A stretch of DNA of 64,000 nt from Paeniglutamicibacter gangotriensis Lz1y (GCF_000348945.1 NZ_AOCK01000002.1:62001-126000), one strand, 5' to 3'; positions 7,944-18,700 are shown, numbered from the stretch's first letter. Notes: generated from the letters alone by a model not told the origin. Made by a program: numbers and translations.

Positions 7944-9089
7944 GTGACTTACGAGATTGAAATCGGCCGTTCCAAGCGCGCAGCCCAGGCGTACTCCCTT
8001 GACGATGTGGCGATTGTTCCCAACCGCCGTACCCGCGACCCGCACGATGTTTCGGTTACCTGGCAGATCGACGCCTACAAATTCGAGACCCCCATCATCG
8101 GGGCCCCCATGGACTCGGTGATGTCCCCGGCCACAGCCATCGCGCTGGGCAAGCTTGGCGGCCTGGGGGTGCTGAACCTCGAGGGACTGTGGACCCGCTA
8201 CGAGGACCCCACCAAGGTGCTTCAGGAAATCGCCGCGCTGAAGTCCGCCAACGGCGGGCACTTCGACCCGGCCATCACCGCGCGCCTGCAGGAACTGTAC
8301 TCGGCCCCGATTCTCCCGGAGCTGATCACCGCCCGGCTGGCCGAGATCCGCGAATCAGGGGTGACGGTTGCCGGCTCGCTGACCCCGCAGCGCACCCAGG
8401 AGCACTATGAGACGGTGATTGCCGCCGGCGTTGACCTGTTTGTGATCCGCGGCACCACGGTCTCGGCCGAGCACGTCTCCAAGACCCACGAGCCACTGAA
8501 CCTCAAGGCCTTCATCTACGAGCTTGACGTCCCGGTGATCGTCGGGGGAGCCGCAGGCTATACCCCGGCCCTGCACCTGATGCGCACCGGCGCCGCCGGC
8601 GTGCTGGTCGGCTTCGGCGGAGGTGCCTCGGGCACCACCCGCCGCGCGCTGGGCATCCACGCGCCGATGGCCACCGCCATCTCCAACGTGGCAGCCGCGC
8701 GCCGCGACTACCTGGACGAGTCCGGTGGACGCTACGTGCACGTGATTGCCGATGGCGGCCTGGGCACCAGCGGTGACATCGTCAAGGCCATCGCCATGGG
8801 CGCCGACGCCGTGATGCTCGGCACCGCCCTGGCCCGCGCCGAAGAAGCCCCGGGAGCCGGCTGGCACTGGGGCATGGAGGCCACGCACGAGAACAACCCG
8901 CGCGGGGACCGGGTCAAGGTCGGCACCGTGGCACGGCTGGAGCAGTTGCTCTACGGCCCCTCGCACCACACCAACGGCACCTCCAACCTCATCGGTGCGC
9001 TGCGCCGGTCGATGGCCACCACCGGGTATTCGGACCTGAAGGAATTCCAGCGCGTCGACGTCGTGGTTTCCCCCTACGAGGCCGACTAA
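7944..9089 (+). CDS. guaB3: GuaB3 family IMP dehydrogenase-related protein
   Basis: 381 residues from GTG 7944. It is a TIM-barrel protein of the IMPDH/GMP reductase superfamily, without the CBS module of true IMPDH. The N terminus (EIEIGRSKRAAQAYSLDD), the substrate-site GAPMDSVMSPATA, the phosphate loop VIADGGLGTSGDIVKAI and YGPSHHTNGTSNLIG are those of actinobacterial GuaB3. In place of the catalytic loop with its cysteine the sequence reads GFGGGASGTTRRALG. Exact activity is therefore uncertain. Located upstream of guaA with six genes between, as expected of a guanine-nucleotide neighbourhood with insertions. Confidence 0.88.
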   Translation: MTYEIEIGRSKRAAQAYSLDDVAIVPNRRTRDPHDVSVTWQIDAYKFETPIIGAPMDSVMSPATAIALGKLGGLGVLNLEGLWTRYEDPTKVLQEIAALKSANGGHFDPAITARLQELYSAPILPELITARLAEIRESGVTVAGSLTPQRTQEHYETVIAAGVDLFVIRGTTVSAEHVSKTHEPLNLKAFIYELDVPVIVGGAAGYTPALHLMRTGAAGVLVGFGGGASGTTRRALGIHAPMATAISNVAAARRDYLDESGGRYVHVIADGGLGTSGDIVKAIAMGADAVMLGTALARAEEAPGAGWHWGMEATHENNPRGDRVKVGTVARLEQLLYGPSHHTNGTSNLIGALRRSMATTGYSDLKEFQRVDVVVSPYEAD

Positions 9090-9124
9090 CACCTAGACGC
9101 TGCGCGTCAACCACGAGACGGACA

Positions 9125-9179
9125 GGGGGCTGCTTCCTTCGCCCACCACGGTGGTGGAAAGAAGCGCCCCCTCGCTTTT
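9125..9179 (+). terminator. Rho-independent terminator after guaB3
   Basis: GGGGGCTGCTTCCTTC (9125-9140) pairs, with small mismatches, with GAAAGAAGCGCCCCC (9157-9171); an inner CCACCACGGTGGTGG palindrome caps it. TCGCTTTT follows. Confidence 0.8.
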
Positions 9180-9332
9180 CCGCCGTGGTCTCACGGCGCC
9201 GTGGGCCCCGTGGCCCCTGGGGGATCCCGGTGTACGCTGAAAATCCCCGTGCGCCGCACGTGCCTGCCAGGTGCACAGGCGCCGCACCTGCAAGCCTTCC
9301 TTGTCCACCACGCCGAACTGCGAATCGATGCC

Positions 9333-9833
9333 ATGAACTCCACCACGCCGCTGAGCGCCCGCATTGAACCTCCCGAGCTGACCACCGCGCAGATGGTGGC
9401 GCTTCAAATGGTGACGCCCACGCGCGATTCGACGGTGGCGGCGCTGGCCGGTCTGCTGCAGGACGCCGGTCGACTCTCGGATTTGCCCGGCTTCCTGGCC
9501 GATGTGCACCGCCACGAACACCAGCTGGCCACGGGCCTGCCCGGCGGCATCGGCCTGGCCCACGCCCGCAGCGACTTCGTCTCGGCACCCAGCATCGCCG
9601 TGGGCGTCATGGCCTACGGGCAATCCCTGGACTTCGGGGCCACGGACGGGCCCGCCCACGTGGTGCTGCTGCTGGCCACCCCCGCCTCGAGCTACTCCGA
9701 GCACCTGATGATGCTGGCGGCCCTGGCCCGCTCGCTGGCCAAGGACTCCTTCCGCGAATCCTTGCGCCGCGCCAACGATGCAGGGGTCATCGCCGGCCTG
9801 GTCGGTTCCACCATCGACTTTTCCACCCTCTGA
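9333..9833 (+). CDS. PTS EIIA (fructose/mannitol type)-like protein, orphan
   Basis: 166 residues from ATG 9333. The arrangement of a helix-rich N terminus, HEHQLATGLPGGIGLAHARS around residues 63-83 and AVGVMAYGQSLDF matches the phosphotransferase EIIA domain 2 family, in which the histidine of the GIAIPHA-type motif accepts phosphate from HPr; here that motif reads GIGLAHAR. No EIIB, EIIC or HPr gene lies nearby, so a regulatory or salvage role is possible. The start was placed at the ATG just before the fold; a longer frame from 9201 looks non-coding. Confidence 0.75.
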   Translation: MNSTTPLSARIEPPELTTAQMVALQMVTPTRDSTVAALAGLLQDAGRLSDLPGFLADVHRHEHQLATGLPGGIGLAHARSDFVSAPSIAVGVMAYGQSLDFGATDGPAHVVLLLATPASSYSEHLMMLAALARSLAKDSFRESLRRANDAGVIAGLVGSTIDFSTL

Positions 9834-9974
9834 GCAAGCCCAAACACGTCAGGGTACGAAGGTGATTCCCGCCACTCGGGCGTGGTGCAGAACCCGCTGG
9901 GTGCTGCGGGAACGAACCGGAGTCCGGGTTGGTTCCATTGGCTCTTGTGCTCCACTTCGACGTACGGTAGTAGT

Positions 9975-10820
9975 GTGCTGAAAACTGCCCTTAAACCCCG
10001 CTGGATCCTTGCCTTGGTTGGCGCCCTCGTTGTTGCCACCGGCTTTGTCCTGCTGAGCCAGTGGCAGTTCAACCGCTCGCAGACCGAGGCCCCGCCACCG
10101 CCGAGCACCACCGAACGCGTGGTCCCCCTGGTGGATCACCTCGAACCCGGTGTTGATCTGATGGCAGTCGACGCCGACCAGATGGTCTCGGCCACCGGCA
10201 GCTTCCTGCCCGGCAAACAGATCCTGGTCAAGAACCGCGTCGAAGACTCGAAGACCGGCTACTGGGTGGTGGCCGCTTTCAAGGTCGATGGGGCACCGGG
10301 CGGCAACACCATCCCGGTGGTGCGCGGCTGGCAGGGAAATGACGCAACCCCCGCGCCGGCACCGACCGGCACCGTCGAACTCACCGGCCGCCTGCTGCCC
10401 ACCGAGGCGCCCATCGCCCAGGACGCCGGGCAGCGCGCCTACGCCTCGCTCTCCGTGGCCGAGCTGATCAACGTCTGGGACGTCCCGGCCTACAGTGGCT
10501 TCATCACCGCCACCACCGTGACCGGGGCCGGTGGCACCGACTTATCCGCCGCCGCGAGCAACCTGGTGCCGGTCGATGTTGACCCGCAGCCGCAGGAACG
10601 CCAGATCAACTGGCTGAACATCTTCTACGGTATCGAGTGGGTGGTGTTCGCCGGATTCGCCGTGTTCCTCTGGTACCGGCTGGTCGCCGACGAATTCCGC
10701 AAGAGCCAGGAAGATATCGCCGACGCCGCCGCGCTGGCCGCCGGGCTTGACCCCGCCATCGTGTATCAACGCCAGATCAACCTCGAGAACCCCACCCTCG
10801 AGCCCGAACCCAAGGACTAG
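9975..10820 (+). CDS. SURF1 family cytochrome oxidase assembly protein
   Basis: 281 residues. Two membrane helices flank an extracytoplasmic domain: residues 9-29 (WILALVGALVVATGFVLLS) and 217-237 (IEWVVFAGFAVFLWY). SURF1 features are SQWQFNRS after helix one, ILVKNRVEDSKTGYWVVAAF, VVRGW and the NWLNIFYGIEWVVFAGFA segment. SURF1 proteins help insert haem a/assemble subunit I of aa3-type cytochrome oxidase. GTG at 9975 is the start that places the first helix correctly. The stop is followed within 3 bp by the DUF3817 gene, so the two are cotranscribed. Confidence 0.88.
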   Translation: MLKTALKPRWILALVGALVVATGFVLLSQWQFNRSQTEAPPPPSTTERVVPLVDHLEPGVDLMAVDADQMVSATGSFLPGKQILVKNRVEDSKTGYWVVAAFKVDGAPGGNTIPVVRGWQGNDATPAPAPTGTVELTGRLLPTEAPIAQDAGQRAYASLSVAELINVWDVPAYSGFITATTVTGAGGTDLSAAASNLVPVDVDPQPQERQINWLNIFYGIEWVVFAGFAVFLWYRLVADEFRKSQEDIADAAALAAGLDPAIVYQRQINLENPTLEPEPKD

Positions 10821-10822
10821 TT

Positions 10823-11287
10823 GTGACAGAGCAAAACCCCGCCCCGAAAGTACGCCGCTTCGCCGGAACCCCCGCCCAGATCCGCTCCGCTTCGAACTTC
10901 TACAAGGTCGCCTCCTACATCACCGGTGTGATGCTGCTGCTGCTCTGCGCGGAAATGATCGTCAAGTACTTCTGGCACCTGGAACTGTTCATCGGTGGCA
11001 CGCTGCTCGACGGCAGCTCCAACACTGTGGGCCTGGTCAACCGCGGTGACATCACCGAAGGCGTAAACATCTCGTTGGCCATCCTGATTGCCCACGGCTG
11101 GCTGTACGTGCTCTACCTGCTGGCCGACTTCCGCCTGTGGTCCCTGATGCGCTGGCCTTTCAGCCGCTTCATCACCATCGCCTTGGGCGGAGTGGTCCCG
11201 CTGTTGTCCTTCTTCATGGAGAAAAAGGTCCACGGCGAGGTCGAGACCGAGCTGGCCTCCCACCCGCAGGCAGCCAAGCGGTACTGA
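10823..11287 (+). CDS. DUF3817 membrane protein
   Basis: 154 residues from GTG 10823. Three helices and an NIS(L)AILIAHGWLYVLYLLAD segment are those of DUF3817, a small actinobacterial integral membrane family of unknown function that is usually found behind SURF1 and near guaA. The N terminus (IRSASNFYKVASYITG) is the conserved entry of the first helix. Only 2 bp separate it from SURF1, which implies translational coupling. A role in respiratory complex assembly is a guess from this association. Confidence 0.85.
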   Translation: MTEQNPAPKVRRFAGTPAQIRSASNFYKVASYITGVMLLLLCAEMIVKYFWHLELFIGGTLLDGSSNTVGLVNRGDITEGVNISLAILIAHGWLYVLYLLADFRLWSLMRWPFSRFITIALGGVVPLLSFFMEKKVHGEVETELASHPQAAKRY

Positions 11288-11534
11288 CGCACCTACCCGG
11301 CGGCACCATCGAGCCGGGTTGCCACCTCCTGAACGGGGCGGTCCTCGCATGCGCACCAGCGCGGCGCAGGGCCGCCCTTTGTGCATAATTCGGCATCCCA
11401 CCGGATTTCCCTGTACTGCTACGAACGGGAAGAAGTCGAGGGGCACCGTATCCGCACGTTTTGGAGGCTTCTAGGTTTCACTTCCCCCCACATTCACTCA
11501 TTAGTGCCGCACGATGGGTACCGATCGGTGCATC

Positions 11535-13310
11535 ATGGGGCTCATGGACACACCCAGCTTGACGGCCAGCCCCACGAAGCAGGCCGCCACCGACACCGCG
11601 GTCCGGCATCTTGCCACCGCGGTGCTTCAGCTGCGTGCCGCCGGTGCTGATCTAGAATCCTTGGATCTGGATGTGGCATCGGCCGCAGTGGTTTTGGGCC
11701 TGCTCGAGCAGGGGAACCGGGCGATTGCCTACCGCCAGCTGCAGACCGTATTTGTTGCCGACGCGAACCAGATACACCGGCTGGATCCACAAACCGCCAC
11801 CGACATCGATGCGCTGGCTGCTGACCCGCAGGCCCTGGCCGAAGGCACCGCCAGGGTTCCGGTGGAGCGGATGTGTTCGGGAATGAGTCCCCACCGCAAC
11901 ACCGCCTCGTGGATGCAGGCCCACCTGCATATTTCCGCTACGGAGGCTCGCCGCCGGCTCAATGGTTCTCGGCTATTGGTTGCTCCGGCCCCCACATCCA
12001 CGCCCACTCAGGTTCTCGCAGCCGACACCGCCACCGGTACCGACACCCCTGATCCGATGGCCCCACGGTTCCCGGTGTTGGCGAAGGCCGCCGCCGATGG
12101 AACAGCGGACGTGGGAACTCTGGCTTCGCTGGCCGGAGGATTGGAAGCGATGGGTCCGCGTCTTGCCGATCGCCCCGATGCCTCGAAACTCTCTGCGGTC
12201 ATCGAAGAAGACCTCGCCCATGAGGCGCAGACCCGGGAGCCTAAGGATTCTCGTAAGGCCCTAACCGACTGGGGCACGTATCTGGCCGAAAACGGGGCAC
12301 CACTGACCGATGAGCAGATCATCGCCAAGCGCGGCATGTTCTTCCGGGGACACCGCGACGGATTTGATGAGTATCTGATGCGTTGCGACCCGATCGATTC
12401 AGAAACGCTCCAAGCTTTCGGCGAGGCCTGGACCAATCCTCGTTCCACGAAGCTTCCACCAACGTCTGCCTCCACCACCAGCAGTAAAAGCAACGGGAAC
12501 GGGACTGCCGGTGAGGCTGGTCAGGCTGAGGATGCTGGGGGTTCCTTCGTCGGGGCTCCGGCCCCTGCGTGGGCGGTGGCCCCGGGTACCGATCCGGCCG
12601 ATGTACCGCGCAGCGAATGGGTCGGTGGGGTTCCCGCCACTACCGTCAACGGCGCAACCACCAACCATGCTGGCGCGACCGCAACATGGTCGGATACCCG
12701 AGATCCACGCACTAGCCCGCAATTACTCTTAGATGGGGTCATCGCGGCAGTCAACGGGACGTTGAATGGCACAGGTGTCCCCGAATCCGGAGGCATGCGA
12801 GTGCGGATCGGGGTGTTAATCGATTACCGGGCACTGTTGGGACAATGCGAAGACGCTGGGATCACCGATCACGGGCTCCCGATTTCGGCGACGAACATTC
12901 GCCGACTGGCGTGCAACGGAGATCTACTTCCGGTGGTGCTCGGTGGTGCGGGGGAGATTTTGGATCTGGGCCGAGAGGCCAGGAGTTTCTCCTCGGCTCA
13001 GCGCAAGGCCATCGCGATTCGTGATCGTGGTTGCGTGGTTCCGGGTTGTCGACGGCCGGCATCCACCAATGAGGCCCATCATGTGAAGCCCTGGCTGGAA
13101 GGCGGTCTGACTAGTGTTAATAATGGTTCTAGTGTTTGTGCTCATCATCATGCGATGGTGCATGCCGGGTTGATCACGCTGAAAATGATCAATGGGATCC
13201 CGTTTGTGATCGGGCAGGCGGGTCAGCCTCGGGGAGATCCGGAGCGGAATCTTTATTGGCATCCGGAATTGCGTACTTCCGGCTACACCCCACCCCTCTT
13301 CACCGACTGA
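11535..13310 (+). CDS. DUF222 / HNH endonuclease domain protein (13E12-like)
   Basis: 591 residues. The N-terminal 370 residues resemble DUF222 (ATEARRRL, later HRDGFDEYLM); a Gly/Ser/Ala linker follows; the C terminus has a complete HNH nuclease core: CVVPGCRRPASTNEAHHVKPW, then GSSVCAHHHAMVHAG, with the two CxxC-like zinc pairs and catalytic histidine. These proteins occur in many copies in actinobacterial genomes and are suspected selfish or mobile genes, without a settled function. ATG at 11535 and ATG at 11544 are equally possible starts; no ribosome site is evident. It interrupts the usual DUF3817-guaA order. Confidence 0.85.
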   Translation: MGLMDTPSLTASPTKQAATDTAVRHLATAVLQLRAAGADLESLDLDVASAAVVLGLLEQGNRAIAYRQLQTVFVADANQIHRLDPQTATDIDALAADPQALAEGTARVPVERMCSGMSPHRNTASWMQAHLHISATEARRRLNGSRLLVAPAPTSTPTQVLAADTATGTDTPDPMAPRFPVLAKAAADGTADVGTLASLAGGLEAMGPRLADRPDASKLSAVIEEDLAHEAQTREPKDSRKALTDWGTYLAENGAPLTDEQIIAKRGMFFRGHRDGFDEYLMRCDPIDSETLQAFGEAWTNPRSTKLPPTSASTTSSKSNGNGTAGEAGQAEDAGGSFVGAPAPAWAVAPGTDPADVPRSEWVGGVPATTVNGATTNHAGATATWSDTRDPRTSPQLLLDGVIAAVNGTLNGTGVPESGGMRVRIGVLIDYRALLGQCEDAGITDHGLPISATNIRRLACNGDLLPVVLGGAGEILDLGREARSFSSAQRKAIAIRDRGCVVPGCRRPASTNEAHHVKPWLEGGLTSVNNGSSVCAHHHAMVHAGLITLKMINGIPFVIGQAGQPRGDPERNLYWHPELRTSGYTPPLFTD

Positions 13311-13344
13311 CGAGCCTAGTGCTACTGCCGGTAGGATCCGTGGC

Positions 13345-13692
13345 GTGGATATCGAACTGAGCAGGTTCCGTGTGCGCTGGGGAAGGATGGCGGTCGTTGA
13401 GCAGTGGCTGGAGTTCCTGAACGGGAACATGCCGGCGGTTCTGCAAACCCTCGAGGGGGAGAACATGCTCGTCGAGACCATCTTTCATGAGCACCTGGAC
13501 GGAGCCGACTTTCTGTACTGGTTCAGTATCCAGGGCCAGGGAGGAATCGACGTGCAGGAATCTGAGCACTGGGTAGACAAGAAACATTTGGAGTACTGGC
13601 GCGAATGCATTGACCGTGAGTACCCTAGCGTCGACCTCAAGCCCCGGGCGGCTATGATCACGGAGGCCATCCGCAATCAGTTGGAGTCATAA
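13345..13692 (+). CDS. DUF6176-like small protein
   Basis: 115 residues from GTG 13345. The composition is soluble and acidic, with NMPAVLQTLEGENMLVETIF and LYWFSIQGQGG followed by an amphipathic helix EHWVDKKHLEYWRECID. This matches my memory of DUF6176, a ferredoxin-like small family of unknown function. Probably monocistronic, 37 bp after the HNH gene. Confidence 0.6.
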   Translation: MDIELSRFRVRWGRMAVVEQWLEFLNGNMPAVLQTLEGENMLVETIFHEHLDGADFLYWFSIQGQGGIDVQESEHWVDKKHLEYWRECIDREYPSVDLKPRAAMITEAIRNQLES

Positions 13693-13819
13693 TTTCGCCC
13701 GCAGGCCAAAGACGCGTGAGCGCCTGCTGAGGCCTGCATGACGACCAGGCGCGTAGCGTGCGTCACCCTTGGCCCGTTGAAGGTGCATGTGTGTGCTGGC
13801 TGCGGCTAAGCTTAGCCGG

Positions 13820-15406
13820 GTGACCAATACTCCCAGCACCCCAGAGCAACAGCCGGTTCTGGTCGTCGATTACGGGGCCCAGTACGCACAGCTGATTGCT
13901 CGGCGTGTACGCGAAGCCAACGTGTATTCGGAGATCGTCCCGCATACCTTCACCACCGAACAGATTCTCGCCAAGAACCCGGCGGCAATCATCCTCTCCG
14001 GAGGCCCCTCGAGCGTTTACGCCGACGGTGCCCCGAGTGTCGGTGCCGACCTTTTTGAGGCAGGTGTGCCGGTCTTGGGCATCTGTTACGGATTCCAGGC
14101 CATGGCAAACGCCCTTGGCGGAGTCGTCGCCGAAACCGGATTGCGCGAATACGGTGCAACCCATGCAACCTCGTCCGGGGCCGCACGCTCCATCTTGGCG
14201 GGCATGCCCGAAACCCAGAACGTCTGGATGAGCCACGGAGATTCGGTCTCCAAGGCCCCAGAGGGCTTCGAGGTTTTGGCCACCACCGCCGGTGCGCCGG
14301 TTGCAGCCTTCGCCAACGAGGCCAAGCGCCTCTACGGTGTGCAGTGGCACCCAGAGGTCAAGCACTCGGCCCACGGCCAGCAGGTCTTGGAAAACTTCCT
14401 GTATCACGGCGCCGGCCTGTCCGGCTCGTGGACCGCAGCGAACATCCTGGACGAGCAGGTCGAAAAGATCCGCGAGCAGGTCGGCAACGGCCGTGCCATT
14501 TGCGGTCTGTCCGGCGGCGTTGACTCCGCCGTGGCCGCCGCACTGGTGCAGCGCGCCATTGGCGACCAGCTCACCTGCGTGTTCGTGAACCACGGACTGC
14601 TGCGCGAGGGCGAAGCCGAACAGGTGGAGACCGACTTCGTCGCCGCCACCGGCGCCAAGCTCTACATCGCCGATGAACGCGAACGTTTCCTCACCGCCCT
14701 GGACGGCGTCACCGATCCGGAAACCAAGCGCAAGATCATCGGCCGCGAATTCATCCGCGCCTTCGAGGCTGCCGAAACCGCGATCCTCGCCGATGCTGCC
14801 GACTCCGGCCAGCCGGTGAAGTTCCTGGTCCAAGGCACCTTGTACCCGGACGTCGTCGAATCAGGTGGAGGCGAAGGCGCCTCGAACATCAAGAGCCACC
14901 ACAATGTGGGAGGGCTGCCCGAGGACCTGGACTTCGAGCTTGTCGAACCGCTGCGCGCCCTGTTCAAGGACGAGGTCCGTGCCGTGGGCAAGCAGCTTGG
15001 CCTGCCGGCCGAGATCGTCATGCGCCAGCCTTTCCCGGGCCCGGGCCTCGGCATCCGCATCATTGGTGCTGTCAACGAGGAACGCCTGGAACTGCTGCGC
15101 AAGGCCGACGCCATTGCGCGTGCCGAGCTGACCGCCGCCGGACTGGACGAGGAAGTCTGGCAGATGCCCGTCGTCCTGCTGGCCGACGTGCGCTCCGTGG
15201 GCGTCCAGGGCGATGGCCGCACCTACGGTCACCCGATCGTGCTGCGTCCGGTGTCTAGTGAGGACGCCATGACCGCAGACTGGTCGCGGTTGCCTTACGA
15301 CTTGCTGGCGAAGATCTCGAACCGGATCACCAACGAAGTCGACGGGGTCAACCGCGTGGTGCTGGATGTCACCTCCAAGCCGCCGGGAACCATCGAATGG
15401 GAGTAA
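13820..15406 (+). CDS. guaA: GMP synthase (glutamine-hydrolysing)
   Basis: 528 residues, the usual length. It aminates XMP to GMP using glutamine and ATP. The class I amidotransferase domain shows [19 protein letters not shown], the nucleophile motif GICYGFQ (Cys about residue 88) and the downstream HPEV. The ATP pyrophosphatase domain begins with [10 protein letters not shown], and the C-terminal dimerisation domain ends in [11 protein letters not shown]. The start is GTG 13820; a GTG-rich leader upstream is out of the conserved region. A terminator follows 35 bp after the stop. Confidence 0.97.
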   Translation: MTNTPSTPEQQPVLVVDYGAQYAQLIARRVREANVYSEIVPHTFTTEQILAKNPAAIILSGGPSSVYADGAPSVGADLFEAGVPVLGICYGFQAMANALGGVVAETGLREYGATHATSSGAARSILAGMPETQNVWMSHGDSVSKAPEGFEVLATTAGAPVAAFANEAKRLYGVQWHPEVKHSAHGQQVLENFLYHGAGLSGSWTAANILDEQVEKIREQVGNGRAICGLSGGVDSAVAAALVQRAIGDQLTCVFVNHGLLREGEAEQVETDFVAATGAKLYIADERERFLTALDGVTDPETKRKIIGREFIRAFEAAETAILADAADSGQPVKFLVQGTLYPDVVESGGGEGASNIKSHHNVGGLPEDLDFELVEPLRALFKDEVRAVGKQLGLPAEIVMRQPFPGPGLGIRIIGAVNEERLELLRKADAIARAELTAAGLDEEVWQMPVVLLADVRSVGVQGDGRTYGHPIVLRPVSSEDAMTADWSRLPYDLLAKISNRITNEVDGVNRVVLDVTSKPPGTIEWE

Positions 15407-15440
15407 TTCCGGGCCTTTGATCGGGCAGGAATCTCGGGGT

Positions 15441-15481
15441 CCGGGGAGGAAGCCATAACGGCGTCCTCCCCGGGCCTTTTT
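15441..15481 (+). terminator. Rho-independent terminator after guaA
   Basis: CCGGGGAGGA (15441-15450) pairs with 15464-15473 over a 13-nt loop; CCTTTTTC follows. Confidence 0.88.
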
Positions 15482-15762
15482 CATGCCGCCAAACAAACGC
15501 CACGCCAAGGCCCACTTCAATGCCGGACCACCGGGAAGCCGGGCGTTGGAGGGTCTCGTTCGCGCGGCAGCGTGATGACAGGTGGGCACGGCGGACCAGC
15601 GGCGCACGTGGTGGCGCCGATGGTGGCAAGGGCTCGCGCCCGAACGTGTTTTGGTTCGGCACCGCGGTCCGGTTTTGCACTAGATTGGTAAGGGCTGAAT
15701 GTATCCGCGCGGCAACGCGCTGCGCGGTAGTGGCCGCATTCAGGCAGAGGTGAAGGGACGGT
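15482..15762. other. Intergenic region, possible promoter of the helicase gene
   Basis: No gene is supported. An inverted repeat CCGAAC-n8-GTTCGG sits at 15640-15659 and could be an operator; TAGATT at about 15682-15687 is a possible -10 box without a convincing -35. The ribosome site GAAGGGAC lies just ahead of ATG 15763. Confidence 0.3.
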
Positions 15763-18700
15763 ATGGTGACAGAGCACCAGCAGCACAGCGATGAGATGGT
15801 CTCCACATGGGTGGATTCCTTGGGCCCCGGGGTGGGGACCGATACGCTGCTGCGCTTCGCCCCCTCGGTCTCGAACAGCATCGACATCACCCATGCCCAT
15901 CCCTCGGGATTGGCACAATTCTTAGCCGGACGACGCACGCGGCTCTCCACGCTGCTGCGCGACTCAGACGCCTACGATTCGGCACGACGCACGGCCGATG
16001 CCCTGCGCTCCAAAATTCGCGAGCTCTGGGACGAACGCGGCATCGACGTCGGCTACCTCTCCGCAGGCCTGGCCAACTGGCGTGCGGTCCACGAAGGCCG
16101 CAGCGAGCAGTTCAACGCCCCCATCATGCTCGGGCGTATTGTGCTCTCGGTCCGTGATGACCAGGACGACTTCGAGATCCAGCTGATGGGCCGTGCCGAG
16201 TTCTCCCCGGCACTGCTGCGCTACTTCAAGCGCCAGCATCGCCTCGAGATCGACACCGAAGCGATCAACTCCGCCGCCTACTCGATCGCCCGCTTCGACC
16301 CGACCCGTGCCATGGATGCGCTGCGTTCCCAGGTCGCCGAGGTCTCCGGGATGGTCGTGGCACACCGACTGCTCATCTCCACCTTCGCTGACCTCGCAGA
16401 TCCCGCTGACCCGGGCTCCATCGACCTGAGCCACCCGGTGCTGGGCACACTCTTCGAAAAAGAACTTAATCGCGAGTCCGCTGACTCCGCCGACTCGACG
16501 GCCCCCGGCGCAACACCCTCGGGAACCTCAAACACCACAGCAGCCAAGCCCGCGGCAACTATCGACACCGAACCGCGGATCGGTACCGGCACACGCCGGA
16601 AGTCCGCCGCCACGCACCCCCGCCGCACCAGCGATGACCGCGACCCGGCCGATGAGCTGCTGCTGCTGGATGCCGATGAATCCCAGCAGGCGGCCCTTGA
16701 CCTCATCGAGGCCGGCGAATCGGTGGCCATCAGCGCACCGGCCGGCAGCGGGCAGACCCAGACGGCGCTGAACGCCGCAGCGGTGCTGGCCGCCAAGGGC
16801 AAGCGCGTGTTGGTGGTGGCCGAGCGCCGCTCCACCGCCGAAGAATTTGTTGCACGCTTCGACGAACTTGAGCTGGCCGGCACGGCTCTGCTGCTCTCCC
16901 CGGAAGATGACCCGGACGAGCTGCGTAAGCTGCTGACCCGGGCGATCCTACGCAACGAGCGCGCCACCGAACCGTCCTTGGGCAAGCTGCATGCTGCCCT
17001 GCGCGATCACCGCCACGCCCTGCTGGAACACGTGCACTCGCTGCACTCGACCCGCGCGCGCTGGGGCTGCTCGCCGTATCAGGCGATGCAGGAACTGGCC
17101 CGGCTCACGTCGCTGACCCCTGCCCCGGCCACCACCGTGCGGCTCAAGCGCTCGGTACTGGATTCAATCACCAACCGTGCCACCACCGCGGCGAAGCTCA
17201 AGCGCGCCGCCGAGCTGGGCGCATTCATCAAGGCCTCCGAATCCAGCCCCTGGTACGGGGCCCGGCTGCGCAACAAGCGCGACACCGACACCGCACTGGA
17301 TTTGGTCAGCGGGTTGCAACGCGACCTGCCGATCCTGCGTGATCACATGCTCAAGGTTGCCGCGCACTCCGAGATCCGCCTGGCCGACTCCTACAACAAG
17401 TGGGGCGAACAGCTGGACCTGCTGGTCGCGGTGCGTTCCTCACTGGACAAGTTCGAGTCAGACATCTTCGACAAGTCCGTCGAAGACCTGATCTCCGCCA
17501 CCGCATCCTCGTCCTGGCGCCGGGAGCGAGGCATCGAGATGAGCTCGATGACCCGCTCACGGCTGCGCAAAGTCGCCAAGGATTATGTGCGCCCCGGGGT
17601 GCACGTCGCGGACCTGCAGACGGCCCTGGAAGCAGTGCAGGAACAACACCTGTCCTGGCACCACCACGCCACCTCCCAGCGCCACCCGATGGTCCCGGCG
17701 GGGTTGCTGGATGTTAACGCCGGCTACCAGGACGCCGGTTCGCGGCTGGATAAGCTGGCCATGTTGCTGCCGGCAGCCGCCGGTGAGCGATTGCGCGACG
17801 AACCGATCGCGCAGCTGCTGGCCACCATGAGCGCACTGCTGGAGAACAAGGGCGAGCTGGACCAGCTGCCCGAGCGCACACTGATCACCGAACAGCTTGC
17901 CGAGCATGGCTTGAGCGAGCTGATTGACGACTTCCGGGCACGGAACATCGCCCCGGATGCAGTGGGCTCCGAGCTCGACCTGGCCTGGTGGCAGTCCGCC
18001 CTGGAAGCCATGATCTCGGGCGACGACTTCCTGGCGATGAACGACGGGGAGAAGCTGCGCAAGCTGGAAGCGGAGTACCGGCTGGCCGATTCCGCGCACG
18101 TGTCCTCGGGTGCCTCGCGCCTGCGCTGGGCCTTGGCCAAGGGTTGGAAGGCGGCACTGGCCGACCATCGGGCTGCTTCGCGCGAGCTTCGCGCACTGCT
18201 CAAGGACGGGGAACCGGCGGTCGCCGACCTGATGAGCCTGGGTGATTCGCTGCTGAACTCGCTGTGCCCGATCTGGGTCGGGTCCCCGCTGCTGATTCCC
18301 GCCATCGTCCCGGCCGATCTGGACTTCGATGCTGTCATCCTGCTCGATGCCGACTCGTTGTCGCTACGCTCGGTGCTCGGCTCGATCTCCCGCTCCAAGC
18401 AGGTCATCGCCTTCGGCGACACCATGATGGGTGCCCCGCACCGCTTTGAGGTTTCCGTGGACCCGACGGCGCACACGCGCGTGGAACCCGCCCCGATTTC
18501 CGCCATGGAGTCGCTGGCCGGGGTTTTGCCGTTGTTGCGGTTCTCCACCGCCTACCGGGGCATCGACGAGGGCCTCACCGAGTCCCTCTCGCACGATTTC
18601 TATGCCGGGTCACTCTCCCGGTTGCCCGCAGCCCGCTCCCTGGGCGCCGGTCAACCGGCGCTGAAGGCCGAGTATGTTCCCGACGGCACCGGGTCCCTGG

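Noticed and set aside
13763-14833. A 356-residue open frame on the minus strand.
   Set aside because: It is antisense to guaA and its Gly/Val/Asp-heavy sequence is the mirror of GC-rich third positions; guaA has all motifs.
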